Origin: Bacteroidales bacterium
Lineage (GTDB): Bacteria; Bacteroidota; Bacteroidia; Bacteroidales; F082
Assembly: GCA_016281295.1 (NCBI GenBank)
Contig: JAEEII010000118.1
Span: forward strand, 1-6,034
DNA: 6,034 nucleotides
Direction: 5' to 3'
The position numbers and the translations under genes are program-made. This document shows, piece by piece, positions 1 to 5,100 of the stretch. How positions within the stretch are numbered: position 1 is the first letter of the stretch; each line of letters opens with the position of its first letter. The notes beneath the pieces are model-generated. The model saw nothing but the letters and a program-made list of their open reading frames with translations. It had not been told where the DNA came from and did not search any database.

Positions 1-8
1 AATATATT

Positions 9-67
9 AACATCGAAAAGCACGAAAGACACGAAAAACTTTCGTGCTTTTCGTGTTTTTCGATGTT
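9..67. repeat. Nested palindrome built of CACGAAA units
   Basis: Two perfect nested stems are visible. The outer stem pairs 9-19 (AACATCGAAAA) with 57-67. The inner stem pairs 20-28 (GCACGAAAG) with 39-47. The bases left over at 48-55 (TTTTCGTG) can instead pair with 30-37 (CACGAAAA), so two alternative folds compete. The arms are made of repeated CACGAAA words. Similar words occur as dispersed intergenic elements in Bacteroidales genomes (recollection, not searched). It could be the terminator of a gene upstream of the window, because the right arm is T-rich, or a dispersed repeat. Confidence 0.6.
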
Positions 68-101
68 TTAATTAATACAAGTTTCTTGATTTCCCATGAT
101 C

Positions 102-177
102 ATTCGCCAAATTCGCTTAATTCGCCGACATTTAATTCGCCAAATTCGCTTAATTCGCCGATACTTCATTATTCGCC
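102..177. repeat. Tandem ATTCGCC array with a 33-base period
   Basis: The block at 102-128 recurs exactly at 135-161, 33 bases later. Each block contains three TTCGCC/TTCGCT words 9 bases apart (starts at 103, 112, 121 and 136, 145, 154). A seventh copy starts at 172. The array lies directly upstream of the ATPase promoter and its last copy overlaps the predicted -33 element. It could be a regulator binding array or a non-functional low-complexity repeat; the sequence alone does not decide. Confidence 0.75.
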
Positions 178-201
178 GATTCCATATTTTTTTTATCTTT
201 G
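172..201 (+). promoter_or_regulatory. Predicted Bacteroidetes-type promoter of the ATPase gene
   Basis: TATCTTTG at 194-201 fits the Bacteroidetes primary-sigma -7 consensus TAnnTTTG exactly. TTCG at 172-175, 18 bases upstream, is a three-of-four match to the -33 TTTG element. Transcription would start near 208, leaving a 5' UTR of about 15 bases before the ATG at 223. The TTG at 199 lies inside the -7 box, which argues against it as a start codon. Confidence 0.6.
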
Positions 202-222
202 CGGGAGAAAACCCGACGAGAT

Positions 223-1773
223 ATGAGAAAAAAATTCAATGTAACTGGCAGTTGCGATCCGAGCAGGCACTATATGGTGGATACGGCTGAACGTTTCAAG
301 ACCGTTCAAACTTTGATAGATTATGGCGAATATTTCACTATCAACCGAGCCAGGCAGTACGGCAAGACGACGACCTTGGATGTCATCTGGCGGAAGCTTT
401 CGGGCCGGTATCTGGTGGTGCCTTTGAGTCTGGAGGGGATTGACAGCACGGCCTACGCCTCCAACGAAGCGTTCGCAGCTATGTTCGCCCGGCAATTCAA
501 GGAGAACCTGCTTTCGCTGCGTCGTGATGACACGGCTGTGGAGATATGGCAACGTTGCTCTGCCAAATCGTTGGAAGAGCTTTCGATAGTCATCAGCGAC
601 TATTGCGAGGAGGTCGGGATTCCCGTTGTGGTGACGATAGACGAGGTTGACAAAAGCCTTGACAACCAGCTCTTTCTTGACTTCCTTGGCATGTTGCGCA
701 ACAAATATCTCGAACGTAACCGCAAAGGGATGCAGAGCACTTTCTTCAGCGTGGTGTTGGCCGGTGTATATGACGTGAAGAACCTCAAGTTGAAACTGCG
801 TCCCGACGAGGAGAAGAAATACAACTCACCTTGGAACATCGCCGCCGATTTCAACGTGGACATGACCTTCCATCCGGAGGAGATTGCCCAGATGCTCCAG
901 GACTATGAAAACGACATGCACACGGGCATGGACATCAAAGCCGTCAGCGAGGAGATTTACAAATACACTACGGGTTATCCTTTCTTGGTGAGCAAACTCT
1001 GCAAGGTGATCGATGAGGAACTGGAAAGGGACTGGACAGTGGAAGGTGTCATGACCGCCGCCAAACAGACCATCCTTGAAAAGAACACGCTGTTCACAAG
1101 CCTGACCAAAAACCTGGAGGAGTATCCTGACTTGAAACGCTTTGTCTATTCGCTGTCGATACTTGGCGACACGGTCACGTATGACATCAACAATCCCGTC
1201 ATGGACTTTGCCACGATGTTCAGCATCATCCGATATGACAGGAACCGGAAGGTGAGGATCCACAACATCATCTTTGAGGAGGTTCTCAACAACTATTTCA
1301 TTGCCGAGCAGAGCATCGCCGACATGGGCAAGCTGCGTTATGAGTTCAAATACGTGAAGGAAGGCCGGTTGGATATGGCGATGCTGGTGTCACGCTTCCG
1401 CGACCTCATGCATGAGGAGTATCGCGAGAGCACGGTTCCGTTCCTGGAGCGGGAGGGTCGTCTGCTGTTTCTCACCTTCCTGAAGCCTGTCATCAACGGC
1501 ACGGGCTTCTATTATGTGGAGCCCGAGACCCGCGACAACCGCCGGATGGATCTAGTGGTGAATTATGCCGATCAGGAGTTCATCGTGGAGCTGAAAATCT
1601 GGCGAGGCGAAAAGTACGAGGAGCGAGGTCGCGACCAGTTGTCGGGTTACCTTGCTACCCGCGGCCTTGACGAGGGCTACCTCGTCACCTTCGACTTCTC
1701 GAAGGACAAGCAGGAAGCAGTGCCCCAATGGATTGAATGGAACGGCAAACGGATTTTTGAGGTGATTGTGTAA
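223..1773 (+). CDS. AAA-like ATPase with C-terminal PD-(D/E)XK nuclease-like domain
   Basis: This 516-residue cytoplasmic protein has no signal peptide or membrane segment. The N-terminal half is a P-loop ATPase. A short pre-domain around HYMVD (16-20) leads into the Walker A region RARQYGKTTTL at 42-52, with GKT at 47-49. It has the degenerate R-x-R-Q-x-G-K-T form of the AAA_35 / AAA-ATPase-like families rather than GxxxxGK. Walker B is VVVTIDEVD, with D140 and E141. Residues from about 370 to the end resemble the nuclease-like domain often fused to these ATPases. Visible nuclease-type residues are D443, E456-x-K458 and Q472-x3-Y476, the PD-(D/E)XK core plus the QxxxY helix. Such fusions are abundant and often multicopy in Bacteroidetes, and their role is not established; links to mobile elements or defence have been suggested. 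I chose the ATG at 223 because the in-frame TTG at 199 lies inside the predicted -7 box. Family call is firm; nuclease activity and function are inferred. Confidence 0.9.
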   Translation: MRKKFNVTGSCDPSRHYMVDTAERFKTVQTLIDYGEYFTINRARQYGKTTTLDVIWRKLSGRYLVVPLSLEGIDSTAYASNEAFAAMFARQFKENLLSLRRDDTAVEIWQRCSAKSLEELSIVISDYCEEVGIPVVVTIDEVDKSLDNQLFLDFLGMLRNKYLERNRKGMQSTFFSVVLAGVYDVKNLKLKLRPDEEKKYNSPWNIAADFNVDMTFHPEEIAQMLQDYENDMHTGMDIKAVSEEIYKYTTGYPFLVSKLCKVIDEELERDWTVEGVMTAAKQTILEKNTLFTSLTKNLEEYPDLKRFVYSLSILGDTVTYDINNPVMDFATMFSIIRYDRNRKVRIHNIIFEEVLNNYFIAEQSIADMGKLRYEFKYVKEGRLDMAMLVSRFRDLMHEEYRESTVPFLEREGRLLFLTFLKPVINGTGFYYVEPETRDNRRMDLVVNYADQEFIVELKIWRGEKYEERGRDQLSGYLATRGLDEGYLVTFDFSKDKQEAVPQWIEWNGKRIFEVIV

Positions 1774-1810
1774 GGCCTCACCTGGCCTCGTTCTGAACCT
1801 CACCCCCCGA

Positions 1811-1835
1811 CCCCCTCTCCACTGTGGAGAGGGGG
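1811..1835. repeat. C/G palindrome, 11-bp stem
   Basis: CCCCCTCTCCA (1811-1821) pairs perfectly with TGGAGAGGGGG (1825-1835) around a three-base loop. It starts 38 bases after the ATPase stop codon. No T run follows, so a classical intrinsic terminator is not supported. A hairpin of this composition is known to me as a dispersed REP-like intergenic element in Bacteroidetes (recollection, not searched). It could still stabilise or end the ATPase transcript. Confidence 0.7.
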
Positions 1836-1866
1836 AGCGTACTACCCTGGGCCTTTTCTACCGAGA

Positions 1867-1892
1867 TTAAACCCCTAACGGGGTAGGTTTAA
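1867..1892. repeat. Second palindrome, TTAAACC/GGTTTAA
   Basis: TTAAACC at 1867-1873 is complementary to GGTTTAA at 1886-1892. Overlapping it, ACCCC (1871-1875) pairs with GGGGT (1880-1884) around a four-base loop. The two pairings share C1872 and C1873, so a small bulge or alternative folds are needed. It could act with the preceding hairpin as a 3' end structure for the ATPase message, or be a repeat. Confidence 0.45.
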
Positions 1893-2080
1893 CCCCAAAC
1901 ATAATTCTCAATGCTCAACTTCGCTTTTTTTGGCTTTGAAAAAAATAAAAAAAATTTGATTTTTTTGACTAATTCTTTTTTTTCCCGCCTCTAAATTAAT
2001 GTAGGCGACATGTTTTCGCTTTTTAGAAAGTAGGATTAAGGAATGAAACATAAAATAATCAACATAATAACATATTGAAA

Positions 2081-2173
2081 ATGAATTATCTACGATTAAG
2101 GAGGGCGGTAATAGCCGTTCTGTTCGTCCTGTTGCCGGGTGTGGCGGGATTGATGAAAGTGATGGGGCAGGGG
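2081..2173 (+). other. Signal peptide coding segment
   Basis: Residues 1-31 have a basic start (R5, R7, R8), a hydrophobic core at about 9-24 and small residues near 29-32. Cleavage is plausible after G29 or nearby, but no clear AxA motif is present, so the site is uncertain. It supports export across the inner membrane. Confidence 0.75.
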
Positions 2174-5100
2174 AGTGCTCCTGCGGGTGCCATTAAGGGC
2201 ATGTATTCCATCGCAGAAGGACAACAAGTTTACTTCTCGCAAGGCAATTTGCAGTACAAGGCGAGTACCAACACTTGGCGATTTGCGGAGAGCCAATGGG
2301 ATTATGTGGGAACGCAAACTCCAGAATGGGGGGATCCGGGTGGAACAGTTCCACAAAGTGATAATAGCAATATCTCACAAAATTACAGTGGCTGGATTGA
2401 TTTGTTCGGCTGGGGTACGAGCGGATATAACCATGGTGCCAACTGCTATCAGCCATGGTCAAATAGTACTTCCTATAGTGACTACTATGTTTACGGCAGC
2501 TACACCTATAATTTATATGACCAGACCGGCCAGGCCGACTGGGGATCTAACGCCATCATCAATGGCGGCAATCAGGAGAACAGCGGCTGGCGCACGCTGA
2601 CGCAGCCCGAATGGGACTACGTGTTCAACACCCGCACGATGGTGAATGGCGGCCCCCGCTATACTGTGGGCAGGCGAGTTGAGGGCGTGTTGGGCGTGAT
2701 TGTCTATCCTGACAATTATACGGGTTCAGCGGTTTCGTCTGACCTTACGTCAGAGGGATGGGCTGAGTATGAGGCAGCGGGCTGCGTCTTCCTGCCTGCC
2801 GCTGGTGACCGCTATGGGACTTCGGTTCTCAGTGTGGGCAGCTATGGCAGCTACTGGTCGGCCTCGTACTACGATAACGGCAGCGCGTACTACGTGCTCT
2901 TCGACGATGGAGGCCTCGATGCGAGCTACTACGGCTACCGTTATTATGGGCAATCCGTGCGTCTTGTGCGCGCCGTGGAGAATTATTCCTTTACCATCAA
3001 CGCCACCCCCAACCCGGCGGAGGGCGGCGCGGTGAGCGGTGCCGGCGCCTACGCAGAGGGCGCCGAATGCACGCTCACGGCGACGGCCTCGGCGGGCTAC
3101 GGCTACACCTTCGTCAACTGGACCGAGAACGGAGAAGTTGTCTCCACGGATCCCACGTATCTTTTCACGGTGACTGGCGATAGGGAGCTGGTGGCGAATT
3201 TCGTCAGTGCTGGAACCAATGTCACCGATGGTGTCCTCAATGGATTGTTCTCAGTGGGTGAGAACACAACTGTTTGTTTCTCGCAAGGTAACTTGCAGTA
3301 CATCGGCAGTGCAGGCAACGGCGACGAGAACAACACCGGGGCTTACTGGAAGTTTGCCGATCATCAGTGGGATTATTTGGGCGACAACGGCCAGGGAAGC
3401 GACTTGAAGACTGTTGACCGTGATTTGTTCGGCTGGGGTACCAGCGGATATAACCACGGTGCCAACTGCTATCAGCCATGGTCAACTAGTAGTACTTGGT
3501 TTAGTGACTACCATGTTTACGGCAGCTACATCTATAATTTATATGACCAGTCTTGCCAAGCTGACTGGGGATCCAATGCCATTAGCAATGGTGGCAATCA
3601 AGAGAACAGCGGATGGCGCACGCTGACCCGCGATGAATGGGACTACGTGTTCAACACCCGCACGATGGTGAATGGCGGCCCTCGCTATACTGTGGGCAGG
3701 CGAGTTGAGGGCGTGTTGGGCGTGATTGTCTATCCTGACAATTATACGGGTTCAGCGGTTTCGTCTGACCTTACGGCAGAGGGATGGGCTGAGTATGAGG
3801 CTGCTGGCTGCGTCTTCCTTCCCGCCGCAGGTGGCCGCTATGGGACTTCGGTTCTCAGTGTGGGCAGCAACGGCAGCTACTGGTCGGCCTCGTACTACGA
3901 TTACTACGACGCGTGCAGCGTGCACTTCGGCGATGGGAACCTCAATGCGAGCTACAGCGACGGCCGTTATTGGGGGCAGTCAGTGCGTCTTGTGCGCGCC
4001 GTGGATAATTATTCCTTTTCCATCAACGCCTCCCCCAACCCGGCGGAGTGCGGCGCGGTGAGCGGTGCCGGCGCCTACGCAGAGGGCGCTGAATGCACGC
4101 TCACGGCGACGGCCTCGGCGGGCTACACCTTCGTCAACTGGACCGAGAACGGTGAGGTGGTCTCCACGGATCCCACGTATCTTTTCACGGTGACTGGCGA
4201 CAGGGAACTGGTGGCGAACTTCGCGACGATGGGCAATGCTAACCTCGGTGCCACATGGTATGACTGGCAGTCGAATAGTGGCCCTATTACAAGGACGGTT
4301 GTCTGGCCCGACGGGAAGGTGAATTTTGCTTTCACTCAAGCATTAGATTATAGTTTTAGCGATCGCGGGACTGGCATCGGCACCTACGATGCTGTCAACA
4401 ACGAGTGGATTGCCTCGGAAGGAAGAGTCGAAAATAAAAAAACAGGTTTTGGCTCCATCGCACGCTATGGCGAAAACGGTATTGTGGTGGCTGCCCATAC
4501 TGCCTACGATTGCCGAATCTATCTCATCTCCGACAAAGAAAACATCCCCTACAACAGCTTAGAGGCTACCAGTATTCTTGATAACACCTATGAACCCTAT
4601 TGGCCTAACGTGATGACCTCTGGCGCCAACCGTGACATCATCCATGTCATCGCTACTGCCTCAGATGCTGATGGTTGGTTGTATGGTTCTCAGGTTTACT
4701 TCCGTTCTACCGATGGGGGTAATACTTGGGACAAACAGAATGTGATTTTGCCTTTTATGGGTCCAGAAGATTGTGGGGGTTGGCAATCTAACTCGTGTTA
4801 CTGGATGGAGACGACGGATGACAATTGTTTGGCACTGGTGGTGAATAATGTGTGGAGCGACGGTATGGTTATTTATAGTTATGACGATGGCGAAACCTGG
4901 CAACGTAAGGTGTTCTACAAGCATCCCAACCCGTTTGGTTCATTCGACGAACCTTTCTTTTATCCACGTTGGACCTCTTGCCAGTGGGACAGCCAACATC
5001 ATCTTCATGTGCTTTATGAATTGGGTGCTGTTTCAGGTGATGTCAGTTCTTATGATGGTATGATGAATGAGAACTATGCGTTGGGAGGTGTGGCCTATTG

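Larger units (their letters stand above)
1774..2080. other. Intergenic region between ATPase and surface-protein genes
   Basis: No gene of convincing length lies here. It contains two palindromes (1811-1835 and 1867-1892), then a strongly AT-rich tract (about 1920-1985, with several A and T runs), then the leader of the next gene. A weak promoter candidate is TTTG at 1964-1967 with TAAATTAA at 1992-1999. The -7 match is imperfect and the spacing (24 bases) is long, so it is not listed separately. The long gap and palindromes suggest the two genes are transcribed separately. Confidence 0.6.

Noticed and set aside
102..177. CRISPR array
   Set aside because: Only two full units, with a gap of about 6 bases between the 27-base blocks; no spacers of normal length and no cas genes.
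199..222. In-frame TTG at 199 as the ATPase start
   Set aside because: It lies inside the predicted -7 box TATCTTTG, so it would precede the transcription start. The ATG at 223 is standard and well placed.
44..290. Short plus-strand frames over the ATTCGCC array
   Set aside because: Their repeated NSPNSLNSP and RQIRLIRR strings come from the DNA repeat itself, and they overlap the promoter and the ATPase start.
826..1263. Minus-strand frame of 145 codons inside the ATPase gene
   Set aside because: It is antisense to conserved ATPase coding sequence and shows no recognisable domain or start signals.
2461..2580. Second hypervariable stretch between A1 and A2
   Set aside because: This loop differs between modules, but changes include a codon gain and mixed synonymous and non-adenine differences, so it looks like ordinary divergence.
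2175..3035. Plus-strand frames at 2175-2600 and 2700-3035 as separate genes
   Set aside because: They overlap the continuous 1318-codon frame in another phase, and their compositions are unlike known domains. Similar frames recur at 3414-3626 and 3726-4061 only because the DNA is repeated.
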